Assembly: GCA_009844425.1 (NCBI GenBank)
Contig: VYBN01000017.1
Location: 109,101-173,100 of the forward strand
Reading direction: 5' to 3'
Origin: Gammaproteobacteria bacterium
Lineage (GTDB): Bacteria > Pseudomonadota > Gammaproteobacteria > Steroidobacterales > Foliamicaceae
Length of the DNA stretch: 64,000 nucleotides
In this document: one piece after another, positions 44,271-53,854 of the stretch
Layout: the number at the start of each line of letters is the position of its first letter
How positions within the stretch are numbered: position 1 is the stretch's first letter
Position numbers and translations under genes: made by a program
Notes under the pieces: model-generated
What the model was told of the DNA's origin: nothing
The model's database searches: none
Seen by the model: the letters and a program-made list of their open reading frames with translations, nothing else

Positions 44271-45251
44271 CTAGCGAATCTCCAGGACGAGTTTGCCGCG
44301 GGTGAGGTTGGCCTCCATCATGGCGTGCGCCGCTTCGGCCTGTTCCAGCGGAAACGAGCGTTGCACGACGGGGCGAAGTTCGCCGGACTCCAGCAGCGGC
44401 CACAGCCGCTCGCGCACCGCAACGGCAATTTCCGCCTTCTCTTCGTTCGAACGCGGCCGCAGCGTCGAGCCGGTAATCCACAAGCGCGACATCATCACTC
44501 GCCGGATATCGAGTTCCGTCTTCGGCCCGCCCAGGGCCGCAATGAGCACCAGCCGGCCGCCGGCCCCGAGGCTACGGAGATTGTCGCGAAGATAGGGCGC
44601 GCCCACCATGCACAGCACGATATCCACGCCCTTTCCGCCGGTTGCGGCTTTCAGCACCGCGGGCCAGTCTTCGGTCCGATAGCAAGCGCCGCCCCAGGCG
44701 CCGAGGTCCTGGCAGAAGCGCACCTTCTCCTTGCTGCCGGCGGTCACGAAGACACGCGCGCCGAGGGCCGTGCCAATCCCGATGGCTGCGGTTCCGATTC
44801 CGCTGGCTCCCCCGTGCACCAGAACGGTGTCACCTTCCCGCAACCTCCCGGCGTCCACCAGATTGGTCCAGACGGTAAACCAGGTTTCCGGAATGGCCGC
44901 GGCCTCCGTCATGGAAACGCCGCTCGGAACCGGAAGACAGAGGGCTGCCGGCGCCACGCAATATTCGGCGTACCCTCCACCCGGAACCAATGCGCAGACG
45001 GTCTCGCCCACGGCCGGCCTTTCCACCCCCTGACCGACCGTGTCGACATGGCCCGCCACTTCCAGCCCCGGCCATTCCGGCGCGCCGGCGGGCGGCGGAT
45101 AGATGCCCTGGCGCTGCATGCAATCGGGCCGGTTTACCCCGGCGGCGGCCACCCGGATGAGCACTTCTCCAGGGCCCGGGACCGGACGAGGGTGATCTTC
45201 GACAGCCAGGACTTCGGGGCCTCCGGGCCTGGAAATGGCGACTACGCGCAT
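44271..45251 (-). CDS. NAD(P)H-quinone oxidoreductase, zinc-less MDR family
   Basis: A 326-residue cytosolic reductase of the quinone oxidoreductase/PIG3 group of medium-chain dehydrogenases. It shows GEVLIRVAAAGVNRPDCMQR, the Rossmann motif VLVHGGASGIGTAAI, and the C-terminal AHAMMEANLTRGKLVLEI. The zinc-binding cysteines of alcohol dehydrogenases are missing, as expected. Likely substrates are quinones or reactive enones with NADPH. It is divergent from moaA with only 16 bases between start codons. Confidence 0.9.
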   Translation of the reverse strand: MRVVAISRPGGPEVLAVEDHPRPVPGPGEVLIRVAAAGVNRPDCMQRQGIYPPPAGAPEWPGLEVAGHVDTVGQGVERPAVGETVCALVPGGGYAEYCVAPAALCLPVPSGVSMTEAAAIPETWFTVWTNLVDAGRLREGDTVLVHGGASGIGTAAIGIGTALGARVFVTAGSKEKVRFCQDLGAWGGACYRTEDWPAVLKAATGGKGVDIVLCMVGAPYLRDNLRSLGAGGRLVLIAALGGPKTELDIRRVMMSRLWITGSTLRPRSNEEKAEIAVAVRERLWPLLESGELRPVVQRSFPLEQAEAAHAMMEANLTRGKLVLEIR

Positions 45252-45267
45252 GTCTTAAGATTAGCGT

Positions 45268-46329
45268 ATGCAGAAACCAGCCGGTAGCGATACAGACATC
45301 GTCGAGTTGCGTTCGGGCGTGCGCGACACGCTGGGACGGCCCTTGCGGGATCTCCGTATTTCGGTCATGGACCGGTGCAATTTCCGCTGCCCCTATTGCA
45401 TGCCGGAAGACATCTACGATCGCAATTTCCGCTTTCTTTCCAGCCGCGAACGCCTGTCTTTCTCCGAAATTGTGCGATTGACCCGGCTGTTCGCCCGAAT
45501 GGGCGCCTGCAAGCTGCGTATCACGGGCGGGGAGCCGCTGTTGCGCGCAGGCCTCGCCGACCTGATCGGCGACCTCTCGCGGCTCGAAGGCGTCGAGGAT
45601 ATCGCGCTCACCACCAACGGCGTGCTGCTCGCGCAGCAGGCGGCGGCGCTCACCGCCGCCGGGCTGGACCGTGTGACGGTCAGCCTGGATGCAGTGGACG
45701 AAGAGCTGTTCCGGCGAATGAGCGGGGGCAGGGGACGCCTCGAGGCCGTACTGGATGGAATCTCCGAGGCGCGCGCGGCCGGATTGGACCCGATAAAGAT
45801 CAACGCCGTAATCCAGCGCGGCGTGAACGACGGCCATGTGCCCGAACTGGTCGATTTCTTCCGGGGGACCGGAACGATACTCCGGTTCATCGAGTACATG
45901 GACGTGGGCACGATCAACAACTGGAACGAAACGCAGACCGTGCCGGCCGCGGAAATCGTGGAAACGATCCATCGGCGCTGGCCCCTGCGGGCGCTGGAGG
46001 CCAACTACCATGGCGAAGTCGCCCGGCGCTACGAATTCGTGGACGGCCAGGGGGAAATCGGATTCATTACTTCCGTCTCCCAGCCTTTCTGCGGCTCCTG
46101 CAACCGCGCCCGCCTGTCCTCCGATGGGCGGCTCTTTACATGCCTGTTCGCCTCCGAGGGGCTCGATCTGCGCGGCCCGATGCGCGATGGCGCACCCGAC
46201 GATGCGCTGCTGGACCTGATGAGGGGCCGCTGGTCCAGGCGCGCGGACCGCTACAGCGAGCTGCGCAGTTCGGGCCGCGCGGGAGCGGGGACAGACAGAA
46301 AAGTGGAAATGTATTACATCGGCGGTTAG
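45268..46329 (+). CDS. moaA: GTP 3',8-cyclase
   Basis: A 353-residue radical-SAM enzyme that starts molybdenum cofactor synthesis by rearranging GTP. The N-terminal cluster is Cys37-x3-Cys41-x2-Cys44 (DRCNFRCPYCMP), with GGEPLLR binding SAM. The C-terminal substrate-side 4Fe-4S cluster is FCGSCNRARLSSDGRLFTCLF split at the middle, with its three cysteines. The usual GG C terminus is present as YYIGG. No other moa genes are in the window. Length is a little above the E. coli enzyme (329). Confidence 0.96.
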   Translation: MQKPAGSDTDIVELRSGVRDTLGRPLRDLRISVMDRCNFRCPYCMPEDIYDRNFRFLSSRERLSFSEIVRLTRLFARMGACKLRITGGEPLLRAGLADLIGDLSRLEGVEDIALTTNGVLLAQQAAALTAAGLDRVTVSLDAVDEELFRRMSGGRGRLEAVLDGISEARAAGLDPIKINAVIQRGVNDGHVPELVDFFRGTGTILRFIEYMDVGTINNWNETQTVPAAEIVETIHRRWPLRALEANYHGEVARRYEFVDGQGEIGFITSVSQPFCGSCNRARLSSDGRLFTCLFASEGLDLRGPMRDGAPDDALLDLMRGRWSRRADRYSELRSSGRAGAGTDRKVEMYYIGG

Positions 46330-46400
46330 TATGCGCGCGGGGGAGCTCATTTGAGTTTGCACTATCATTCACGCTGAAGCGCTAAGGGTGGTAGGAAGAC

Positions 46401-47105
46401 ATGGCGCTAAGTAGACGAATTCTTTCGGTAGCCGTCCTGGCTGCATGGCTTGGACTATCGGGCGCGGCCGGCGCGCAGGACGAGTCCCCGATATCCGCGA
46501 ACCTCGCCGTAACGACGGACTACGTATTCCGCGGCTACACGCAAACAGGCGAGGATCCGGCGATACAGGGCGGACTCGACTGGGCGGATTCCAGCGGCTG
46601 GTATGTGGGCGCCTGGGCATCCAATATCGATTTCGGTCCGGGCGACGACGCCTCCATCGAAGTGGACATTTACGCCGGATATGGCTGGGAAGCGAACGGC
46701 GTGAGTTATGACGTCGGTTTGCTGTACTACGCGTACCCAGGCGCCGACAGCAATTCCGGCTATGACTTCATCGAAGCCTATGCCGGCCTTGGATTGGACC
46801 TGAAGGCGGTTTCGCTGTCCGGGGCCGTGCATTACACGCCGGACAATTTCGGCGAAACCGGCGCCGGCTGGTATATGACCGGCGGTCTTTCGAGAGGGCT
46901 GACGGACGCCCTGAGCGTCGATGCGAACGTGGGCTTCTCGCAGGTGACGGAAGATTTCGGCGAGGACTACCTGGACTGGAACCTCGGGCTGAGCTATGCG
47001 TTCTCCCGGCTTGCGCTCGATCTCAGGTATCACGATACGGACGCGCCGGACTGTGCCGGATCATGCGATGCGCGGGTGGTCTTGAGCCTTTCGGCGGAGT
47101 TCTGA
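46401..47105 (+). CDS. TorF family putative porin
   Basis: A 234-residue outer-membrane protein with a signal peptide (ILSVAVLAAWLGLSGAAGAQ) and amphipathic beta strands. The N-terminal ANLAVTTDYVFRGYTQTGEDPAIQGG is the hallmark (shown here in two joined parts) of the TorF/TIGR02001 family, and it ends with an aromatic residue (SAEF). It is four bases upstream of the ammonium transporter. The pairing recurs in proteobacteria and suggests a nitrogen-linked porin, a role that is inferred. Confidence 0.85.
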   Translation: MALSRRILSVAVLAAWLGLSGAAGAQDESPISANLAVTTDYVFRGYTQTGEDPAIQGGLDWADSSGWYVGAWASNIDFGPGDDASIEVDIYAGYGWEANGVSYDVGLLYYAYPGADSNSGYDFIEAYAGLGLDLKAVSLSGAVHYTPDNFGETGAGWYMTGGLSRGLTDALSVDANVGFSQVTEDFGEDYLDWNLGLSYAFSRLALDLRYHDTDAPDCAGSCDARVVLSLSAEF

Positions 47106-47108
47106 TTC

Positions 47109-48392
47109 ATGAACACTGACTTTGTCCTGAACACCTTTGCGTTCCTCGTCTGGGGAGCGCTGATCATGTGGATGTGCGCCGGCTTCACGATGCTGGAAGC
47201 CGGTTCGGTGCGGACCAAGAACGCATCGGTCATTTGCCTCAAGAACATCGGCCTCTATTCCATCGCCGGGCTGACCTTCTACCTGGCCGGCTATAACCTG
47301 ATGTACCTGGACGTGGGCAACCTCGCCGGAACGCTGAGCTTGGGCTACGGGCCGTCCGCCGAAGAACTTGCGCTGCTCGAGGCGGTGGGCGCGGAAGCCC
47401 CCGCGCCGGAAATCGCGGCGGCGGCGGAAGCGGCGGCCGCAAACCAGTATTCCGTCATGTCGGACTGGTTCTTCCAGATGGTTTTCGTAGCGACCACCGC
47501 GTCGATCGTTTCCGGCACGCTGGCGGAACGCGTGAAGCTCTGGTCCTTTTTCGTCTTCACCGCGGTATTGACCATGATCATCTACCCGCTGGTGGGCGCC
47601 TGGACCTGGGGCGGAGGCTGGCTGAGCCAGTTGGGCTTCAGCGATTTTGCCGGTTCCACCATCGTGCACTCGACCGGTGGCTGGGCCGCGCTGGCGGGCG
47701 CCATCGTCGTGGGCCCGCGTCTCGGCAAGTTCCGCGCCGCCGGCGGCGTGAAGCCGACTCCGCCTTCCAACGTACCCGCGGTCACGCTGGGCGTCTTCAT
47801 ACTCTGGCTGGGCTGGTTCGGGTTCAACGGCGGCTCGCAGCTGGCGCTGGGCGGCGTAGAGAACGCCGTGGCGATGAGCATCGTGCTGGTCAACACGAAC
47901 CTGGCCGCCGCCGGGGGCGTGCTGGCCGCGCTGATCGTATCGCGACCGCTGCGCAAGCGGGTGGACCTTATGGGGGTGCTGAACGGCGCCATCGCCGGCC
48001 TGGTGTCGATTACGGCCGGCCCGGACATTCTGCCGCATGGGCTGGCCATCCTGATCGGCGCCGTGGGAGGCGTGGTCTGCACCGCCGGAATGGTGCTGCT
48101 CGAGCGCTTGCGAATCGACGATGTGGTGGGGGCCGTGCCCGCCCACCTGTTTGCCGGCATATGGGGCACGCTCGCGGTCTGCATTGCCGGAGGCTACAGC
48201 TTCGGAGTACAATTGCTCGGCGTCGTGGTCATCGGAGTGTTCGTTTTCGGCGCTTCGTGGGTAACTTGGACGCTGATTGCGAAAGCCATGGGAGCCCGGG
48301 TGACCGAGACGGTAGAGGAATTGGGCCAGGATGTTGCCGAACTGGGCATAGAGGCCTATCCCGAATTCGTGCTGATGCCCGATAGTGATTGA
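47109..48392 (+). CDS. amt: ammonium transporter Amt
   Basis: An inner-membrane ammonium channel of 427 residues with 11 predicted helices. The first channel histidine lies in TIVHSTGGWAALAGA and the second in VPAHLFAGIWGTLAV. NTDFVLNTFAFLVWG and ALIMWMCAGFTMLEAGSVR form helix 1. An Ala/Glu-rich loop near residue 100 is longer than in E. coli AmtB. No glnK (PII) gene is adjacent, unlike the common glnK-amtB pair. It shares the strand with the TorF porin and the STAS gene. Confidence 0.92.
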   Translation: MNTDFVLNTFAFLVWGALIMWMCAGFTMLEAGSVRTKNASVICLKNIGLYSIAGLTFYLAGYNLMYLDVGNLAGTLSLGYGPSAEELALLEAVGAEAPAPEIAAAAEAAAANQYSVMSDWFFQMVFVATTASIVSGTLAERVKLWSFFVFTAVLTMIIYPLVGAWTWGGGWLSQLGFSDFAGSTIVHSTGGWAALAGAIVVGPRLGKFRAAGGVKPTPPSNVPAVTLGVFILWLGWFGFNGGSQLALGGVENAVAMSIVLVNTNLAAAGGVLAALIVSRPLRKRVDLMGVLNGAIAGLVSITAGPDILPHGLAILIGAVGGVVCTAGMVLLERLRIDDVVGAVPAHLFAGIWGTLAVCIAGGYSFGVQLLGVVVIGVFVFGASWVTWTLIAKAMGARVTETVEELGQDVAELGIEAYPEFVLMPDSD

Positions 48393-48414
48393 TTGACCTG
48401 CTTTAGGAGCAAGA

Positions 48415-48750
48415 ATGGATATCCCAATTGAGCGCAACAACGGAACGCTGATCGCCGCTCCGGCAGGGCGCATAGACGGCTTTAACGCCCAGGATTTTCA
48501 CCAGACCCTGACCGGCGCCATCAGCGGCGACGACACGGCCGTGCTGGTTGACATGAGCGGTCTGAACTACATAAGCAGTGCGGGTTTGCGGGCCGTTCTC
48601 ATGATCGCCAAGGCGCTCTGGCAGCGCAAGGCCAAGTTCATGTTGTGCTCACTGTCGGGCTCAATAGGCGAAGTGTTCAAGATGAGCGGCTTCGACAAGA
48701 TCATCGAAATCCACGACAGCAAGGACGACGCGCTGGCAAAACTGGGATAG
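48415..48750 (+). CDS. STAS-domain anti-sigma factor antagonist
   Basis: A 111-residue cytosolic STAS protein of the SpoIIAA/RsbV type. The phosphorylation loop is VDMSGLNYISSAGLRAVL, with candidate serines 54 and 55. In partner switching the dephosphorylated form binds an RsbW-like kinase and frees its target. The matching kinase (52203) and PP2C phosphatase (52616) are encoded in the convergent operon a few kilobases away, so this is probably the third component. It starts 22 bases after amt and may be read with it. Confidence 0.85.
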   Translation: MDIPIERNNGTLIAAPAGRIDGFNAQDFHQTLTGAISGDDTAVLVDMSGLNYISSAGLRAVLMIAKALWQRKAKFMLCSLSGSIGEVFKMSGFDKIIEIHDSKDDALAKLG

Positions 48751-48762
48751 GCCCGCGCGGCC

Positions 48763-48818
48763 CCTCGTGGTGGGAGGGCGTCCCGCCCTCCACGAGGTCG
48801 GGACGACTTCGCTCCCAG
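48763..48818. repeat. family C REP-like double hairpin, copy C6
   Basis: It lies between the convergent STAS and histidine kinase genes. A first long hairpin pairs CCTCGTGG with CCACGAGG around GGAGGGCG/CGCCCTCC; the second hairpin is degraded (GGTCGGGACGACT). It is the most divergent full-length copy. Confidence 0.75.
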
Positions 48819-48825
48819 GAAGCGC

Positions 48826-51015
48826 TCAGGTCGAAGAGTCTTCAACCTCCAGCGAGAGCGGGAGCCGTACTACCATCCGGGTCGATTCTCCCGGTTCGGT
48901 ATCGACCGCGATTTCACCTCCGTGCTGACGCACGATGTCGTTCGACAGCGCCAGCCCCAGGCCGGTGCCCTGGTCGGTCGGCTTGGTCGTGAAGAACGGA
49001 TTGAAGATCTTCCCGATAATGTCGTCTGGAATGCCGCCGCCGTTGTCGTGAATCGCAACCTCGACGCTGTCTGAGGTCCGGCGTGTCGACAGCTTGAGAA
49101 ACGGTTCGTAGGCGCCGTTGCCGCCCTCGGCGTTTTCCTTGACCCGGCGGTCATGCGTGGCGTGGCAGGCATTGGTAACGATGTTCAGGAACACGCGTCC
49201 CAAGTCCTGCGGCACCACGTTCAGTTGCCTCATTTCGGGACTGTAATCTTCTTCAATGGCGAGGTTGAAGTTGGTGTTGGAGGCGCGGGCGCTGTGGTAG
49301 GCAAGCCTCGCGTGTTCTTCCAGCAGGGCATTGATGTCGGTTGGCTGGGGGTCACCTGAGCCGCGCCCCATCTTGAGCATGTCGCGCACGATCCGGTTGG
49401 CGCGCAATCCATGGTGAGTGATCCGCTCCAGGTTGGAACCGAGGTCGCCGCAAATTTCGTCGATCAGGCCCCGGTCGTCCTCGCTCAGGCTCCCGTCGCC
49501 TTCGTCGAAGACTTCCTTTAGCTCCACCACCAGTTCCGACGACACCTCGGAGAAGTTCTTGACAAAATTCAGCGGGTTCTGGATTTCGTGCGCTACGCCG
49601 GCGGTCAGTTCTCCCAGCTCGGCCAGCTTTTCGCGCATGACGATCTGGTTCTGGGCCCGCTTCAGGTCATCGAGAACCTGCTCCAGCTCTTCGTTCTTGT
49701 CGCGCAGTTCCTGCGCCATGCGCTCGACCAGGTCCAGCCTCTGGGCCTTGAGAGAGGCCTCGCGGAATACTTCCAGCGCCGCGGCCATGTCCGCGACCTC
49801 GTCGCGTCCGCTCACATCCACCCTGGTCTTGAGATCGCCCGCGGCCATTCGGCGCATGCGGCTCGAAAGCCCCTCCAGCCGGCGCAACAGGCTGCCGATG
49901 AAGAGCGATCCCATGAGCAGCGCGGCGACAATCGCCACTCCGGTAACGCTCAGCAACAGGACCTGGCCGGTATCGATGGCCTCGTTGGCGATGCCGGTCG
50001 ATTCGCGGGCGCTGTCGCGCGCGCCGCTCACCATGCTTTCGGCCTCGGCGCCGAGCTCGATCTCCAGGGTACGGTTGTCCGCCAGCAAACGTCTTTCCTG
50101 TGCGGCCAGGTCGAGTTCGCGCCGGCGCAACGCAAACGCCGCTTCCCCGCCGCTGCCCAGTTCATGCAGGCGTTCGGTAGCCGCCATCAACTCCGCGGGT
50201 TCAGGCGGGTCGCGCAGGGCCGCCAGGTTTCTGGTAATCGCCTCCGATGCTGATTCAAAACTCTCAAGCAGCGGTTCGAGCAATTGTGGATCGCCAACAA
50301 TGAAAGCCCGGTCCAGCAATTGCACGGCGTTATCCACGTTCACCTTGAGATCGGCCAGGCGCCTGTAACGGGCCAGCTCGCCCTCCGAGATGTGCTGCTC
50401 TCTGGGCGCCGGCTCGGAATCCAGGTCCCGATAGCCGGTCACGGTGAAGAAATACTGGTCGTCGATTGCCGGTCCCAGCAGTCGTTGCAGGCTTTCGTGC
50501 AGGACCGGAATTTCCTGCTGCAGCCGCCCGGCCTGATCGGCGATCAGAAACCGCTCCTCCACCGACCGATCCAGCTGCTCGATATTGGCCAGCAGGGCGC
50601 CGGCCCGGTCGCGCATTCGCTGAATGACCGGATTGTCGCTGGCCTGCGCTTCAAGCGCGTCTATCCGCGATTCGAATATCTCCCGGTTCGAAGCCACCGA
50701 GGTCCGCACATTCTCCAGTTCCTCCAATGTTCCCGCCGCCGCAAGCCGCGGGGCCGCGGCCACCAGTGTTCGGCTTTGTTCGGCTACTGCAAAGGCGCCG
50801 GTAATCTGGGGAAGGCTGCGATCGACAACGCCCCGCTGGGCATCGGCAACCGTGTTGAAGGCGAACCAGCTGTTGACGCTCGCGAGCACAAACAGCAGCA
50901 GCGCCGCGCTGATCCCCATGTACATGCGGACCGAAATTTTGTGCCGTTTCTCAAGAATCCGCGCAATACGCGACTTGAGCGCGCCGTTACCGTTGTCCCC
51001 TCCGGTATTCATCAC
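48826..51015 (-). CDS. membrane sensor histidine kinase (HAMP-HisKA-HATPase)
   Basis: A 729-residue inner-membrane kinase. TM1 is at about 33-56, a large helical periplasmic sensor at 57-345, TM2 at 352-377, then HAMP, a coiled coil (425-460), the HisKA domain with His476 in [13 protein letters not shown], and the ATPase with [18 protein letters not shown] and GTGLGLAL. No receiver domain is attached. The GTG at 51015 is followed directly by ATG 51012, which overlaps the stop of the periplasmic binding protein (TGATG). The partner may be the receiver-PP2C protein at the head of the operon; this is inferred. Confidence 0.92.
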   Translation of the reverse strand: MMNTGGDNGNGALKSRIARILEKRHKISVRMYMGISAALLLFVLASVNSWFAFNTVADAQRGVVDRSLPQITGAFAVAEQSRTLVAAAPRLAAAGTLEELENVRTSVASNREIFESRIDALEAQASDNPVIQRMRDRAGALLANIEQLDRSVEERFLIADQAGRLQQEIPVLHESLQRLLGPAIDDQYFFTVTGYRDLDSEPAPREQHISEGELARYRRLADLKVNVDNAVQLLDRAFIVGDPQLLEPLLESFESASEAITRNLAALRDPPEPAELMAATERLHELGSGGEAAFALRRRELDLAAQERRLLADNRTLEIELGAEAESMVSGARDSARESTGIANEAIDTGQVLLLSVTGVAIVAALLMGSLFIGSLLRRLEGLSSRMRRMAAGDLKTRVDVSGRDEVADMAAALEVFREASLKAQRLDLVERMAQELRDKNEELEQVLDDLKRAQNQIVMREKLAELGELTAGVAHEIQNPLNFVKNFSEVSSELVVELKEVFDEGDGSLSEDDRGLIDEICGDLGSNLERITHHGLRANRIVRDMLKMGRGSGDPQPTDINALLEEHARLAYHSARASNTNFNLAIEEDYSPEMRQLNVVPQDLGRVFLNIVTNACHATHDRRVKENAEGGNGAYEPFLKLSTRRTSDSVEVAIHDNGGGIPDDIIGKIFNPFFTTKPTDQGTGLGLALSNDIVRQHGGEIAVDTEPGESTRMVVRLPLSLEVEDSST

Positions 51016-52184
51016 CGCGCCCCGGGTGTATCCATCGGCAGATATTCACCGTCCGGGCTCACGACGGTCAGGTAAACCGCATCCGATCCCTGGTAATCCT
51101 CCACCCCGAACTCGAGCGAGAATCCCCCAAGATCGATCCGTCCCGCATCGCGCAGCATTGGCAGCACCAGGTCGCGGCGCGGGTCCGGTCCGCATTGCTC
51201 CATCGCCACGACGGCCATGCGTCCGGCCAGGTAGCCCTCGAGAGAAACGAATCCGGGCTCGGCTTCCGGAGAAGTCTCCTTCAGCGCCGAAAGATAGTCC
51301 TGCACTACCGGAAGCGCCTCGCCCATCAGGGGTGGAACCACCTGCGTCATGAGCAGCCCGGCGGAACCCAGGCTTTCGCTGCTCAGGTTCCGGATCAATG
51401 CGTTGCCGCCTGCAAAGGAGGTCGTCATGAAAACCATGTCCAGCCTGAGCTTGCTGCTCCAATTCAGAAAGGCGGCCACGGGCGCCGGAGCGCCCACGAT
51501 GATGACCGCTTCCGGATCGCCCTCCATCACGTCGAGCAGGGTCGTCTTGACCGCGATGGTGTTGCGCGGATAGACCGCGATGGCCGCCGGCTTGAGTCCT
51601 CGCCGCTCCATGGCCAACTGGGCGCCGCGGAAACCCGCGCGGCCGAACGAATCGTCCTGATAAGCGACCGCCACGCGCGTCAGGCCCCGGCGGGTCAGGA
51701 ACTCCATCATCGCCTCCGTTTCCTGGTAGTAGGAGGCGCGCAGGTTGATTACGTTCCGCCATTGCCCGTCGCGCAGAAAGGGGGCGCCGGTGAAAGGTGC
51801 GATGTAGGGCACTCCGGCAGCCGCCGCGACCGGCACCGACGATCGCGCGGTCGGGGTGCCGACCGCTCCGATCAGCGCGAACACCTGACGCTCATTGATC
51901 AGCGTGCGCATGTTCTCGATCGCGGCCTCCGGCTCATAGCCGTCGTCGAGCGAGATCAGTTCCAGCCGCCGGCCGTGCACGCCTCCGTTCCGGTTGGCCT
52001 CATGAAAAGCAGCCTCGATTCCGGCCCGCATCGCCTGACCCAGCCCGCTGGCCGGTCCGGTGAGCGCCGCCGACTGCCCGAACAGAATGCGCTCCGCATC
52101 GACGCCCGGCTCGGCCGAAACCCCCGCAAAAGCCGCCAGCCCGGCGACCAGAACCAGCCCGCGCATGCCCACCCGTAACGCCAC
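51012..52184 (-). CDS. branched-chain amino acid-type periplasmic binding protein
   Basis: A 390-residue secreted protein of the LivJ/Peripla_BP_6 class. A signal peptide (LVLVAGLAAFAGVSA) precedes ILFGQSAALTGPASGLGQAM and GVHGRRLELISLDDGYEPE, typical of the first lobe. GTPTARSSVPVAAAAGVPYIAPFTG lies at about residues 105-130. No permease or ATPase genes are present. Instead, it is between an RsbW-like kinase and a histidine kinase, overlapping the latter. It probably serves as ligand sensor for that kinase rather than for transport. The ligand is unknown. Confidence 0.85.
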   Translation of the reverse strand: MALRVGMRGLVLVAGLAAFAGVSAEPGVDAERILFGQSAALTGPASGLGQAMRAGIEAAFHEANRNGGVHGRRLELISLDDGYEPEAAIENMRTLINERQVFALIGAVGTPTARSSVPVAAAAGVPYIAPFTGAPFLRDGQWRNVINLRASYYQETEAMMEFLTRRGLTRVAVAYQDDSFGRAGFRGAQLAMERRGLKPAAIAVYPRNTIAVKTTLLDVMEGDPEAVIIVGAPAPVAAFLNWSSKLRLDMVFMTTSFAGGNALIRNLSSESLGSAGLLMTQVVPPLMGEALPVVQDYLSALKETSPEAEPGFVSLEGYLAGRMAVVAMEQCGPDPRRDLVLPMLRDAGRIDLGGFSLEFGVEDYQGSDAVYLTVVSPDGEYLPMDTPGAR

Positions 52185-52202
52185 GCTATCCGCCGCGGGC
52201 GG

Positions 52203-52619
52203 CTAAAGCCGGGTTACCAGCGTCAGCCGGTTGCGGTTGCCCTCCCGGGCGTACTTGACCTCGTCCATCATCTCCCGCACCAGATACACGCCCAAGCCGC
52301 CCATTCGCCGTTCCTCGATGCCTGCGTGGAGGTCCGGGGCTGGTGATTCCGTCAGGGGATCGAAGGGACTGGCTTCATCGATGAATTCGATGGTTACGCT
52401 GTCATCCGCGGCCAGGAGTCGGAATTCCAGTTCCTGGGATTCATCGTTGCCGTAGCCGTGGTCGATGATGTTCAGCCCCAGTTCCTCCACCACAAGCTTG
52501 ACCTTGAAGACCAGTTCGTCCGGCCACTGTTCCAGCCGGGCCATTTCGTCAATGGCTTTCTCGACCAGCTCCAGTTGCCCGTGGCTGGCATGAATCTTCA
52601 GGCGGATTTCGCCGCTCAT
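52203..52619 (-). CDS. RsbW-like serine kinase / anti-sigma ATPase
   Basis: A 138-residue GHKL-type ATPase of the RsbW/SpoIIAB group. ATP-binding boxes are visible: VVEELGLNIIDHGYGN (N box, Asn50), DEASPFDPL (G1) and GGLGVYLVREMMD (G2). These proteins phosphorylate a STAS antagonist and sequester a sigma factor or other target. The start overlaps the stop of the PP2C gene (ATGA), so production of kinase and phosphatase is coupled. No cognate sigma factor gene is seen in the window. Confidence 0.87.
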   Translation of the reverse strand: MSGEIRLKIHASHGQLELVEKAIDEMARLEQWPDELVFKVKLVVEELGLNIIDHGYGNDESQELEFRLLAADDSVTIEFIDEASPFDPLTESPAPDLHAGIEERRMGGLGVYLVREMMDEVKYAREGNRNRLTLVTRL

Positions 52620-53782
52620 GACTGCGAATCAGTCCTCAGCAGCACCAGGCAGGTGATGTCGTCCGACTGCGGGCGGTCGCCCGCAAATTCCCGCACCGCC
52701 GCGAACACGGCGTCATTTGCCGCCCGCGCGCTCTCCAGCGTGGCGTTCGCGAAAACCTCCAGCAGGCGATCCATGCCGAATTCCTCGCTGCCCAGGTCTT
52801 CCGCCTCGGATATGCCGTCCGTGTACATCACCAGCGCCTCGCCCGGTTCCAGCTGCGCCTGATCCGTGCTGAACCCGAACTGCGGAGCAACCCCCAGCGC
52901 CACCCCGCCGGTGAGCGGCAGGATGGTCGAGGACCCGTCCTTGTGGACGATCAGTGGCGGATTGTGTCCACCGTTGGCGTAACGCACCAAACCGGTTTCC
53001 GGATCGTACACGGCGTAGAAAAGCGTCACGAACATGTTGGCTTCGTTACCGTCCTGGAGCTGATCGTTGACCACGGTAACGACGGTGCCGGGGTCTTCAT
53101 CGCCGAGCGCCGCGCCCTTCAACAGGGTGCGGCTGGACATCATGAACAGCGCCGCGGGTATGCCCTTGTCGGACACGTCCGCGATGGCCATTCCCAGGCG
53201 CCCATGCTCCAGCCGGATGATATCGAAGAAATCGCCGCCCACGTTCCGGGCCGGCGCCATGCTGCCGTACAGTTCGTACTGCTCGTTCTTCGGAAATTGC
53301 TTGGGCAGGATCGACTGCTGCATGCTGTTGGCGACGTCCAGTTCGCTTTGCAGCGTCAGCAGCTTGTCCTTCGAGGCTTCGGCCTCGCGCCACATCTCCA
53401 ACTGGCGCAGGCCGCGGTCGATCGTGACTCTCAGGTCGTCGAAGTCGATCGGCTTGGTAACAAAATCAAAAGCGCCGCGGTTCATCGCAGCGCGAATGTT
53501 CTTCATGTCCCCGTAGGCGGAAATGACGACCGAGCGGAGATCGGTATCGATATCCGGGATCTTCTCCAGCAGCGTCAGGCCATCCATGCGCGGCATGTTG
53601 ATGTCGGAAAGCACCAGGTCGATGTCGCTGTGTTCGCCCAGGGTTTCGAGCGCCTCGACGCCGTCGCCAGCGAAAAGAAACGCGTACTGCCCGGAGCGGA
53701 TCTCGCGCCGCATCCGCTGCCGGACCAGTTGCTCCAGGTCCGGCTCGTCATCGACCATCAGAATCTTGTGTTGCGCCTGCAT
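52616..53782 (-). CDS. response regulator with PP2C (RsbU/SpoIIE-type) phosphatase output
   Basis: A 388-residue cytosolic protein. The N-terminal receiver has the acidic pair DDE (11-13), phosphoacceptor Asp60 (VLSDINMPRMDG) and Lys110 (VTKP). A short coiled coil (128-155) leads to a PP2C domain with metal-binding GGDFFD (182-187), IADVSDKGIPAALFM and ALVMYTDGISEAEDL. Such proteins dephosphorylate STAS antagonists in response to phosphorylation of the receiver. It heads the four-gene operon. All catalytic acidic residues expected for an active phosphatase appear present. Confidence 0.93.
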   Translation of the reverse strand: MQAQHKILMVDDEPDLEQLVRQRMRREIRSGQYAFLFAGDGVEALETLGEHSDIDLVLSDINMPRMDGLTLLEKIPDIDTDLRSVVISAYGDMKNIRAAMNRGAFDFVTKPIDFDDLRVTIDRGLRQLEMWREAEASKDKLLTLQSELDVANSMQQSILPKQFPKNEQYELYGSMAPARNVGGDFFDIIRLEHGRLGMAIADVSDKGIPAALFMMSSRTLLKGAALGDEDPGTVVTVVNDQLQDGNEANMFVTLFYAVYDPETGLVRYANGGHNPPLIVHKDGSSTILPLTGGVALGVAPQFGFSTDQAQLEPGEALVMYTDGISEAEDLGSEEFGMDRLLEVFANATLESARAANDAVFAAVREFAGDRPQSDDITCLVLLRTDSQS

Positions 53783-53854
53783 CGCAATTCAGCCTGCTTG
53801 TGGCCACAAATGAATGCCCATTGTATATGGGCGATACGGCGGGGTTGCCGCCGA

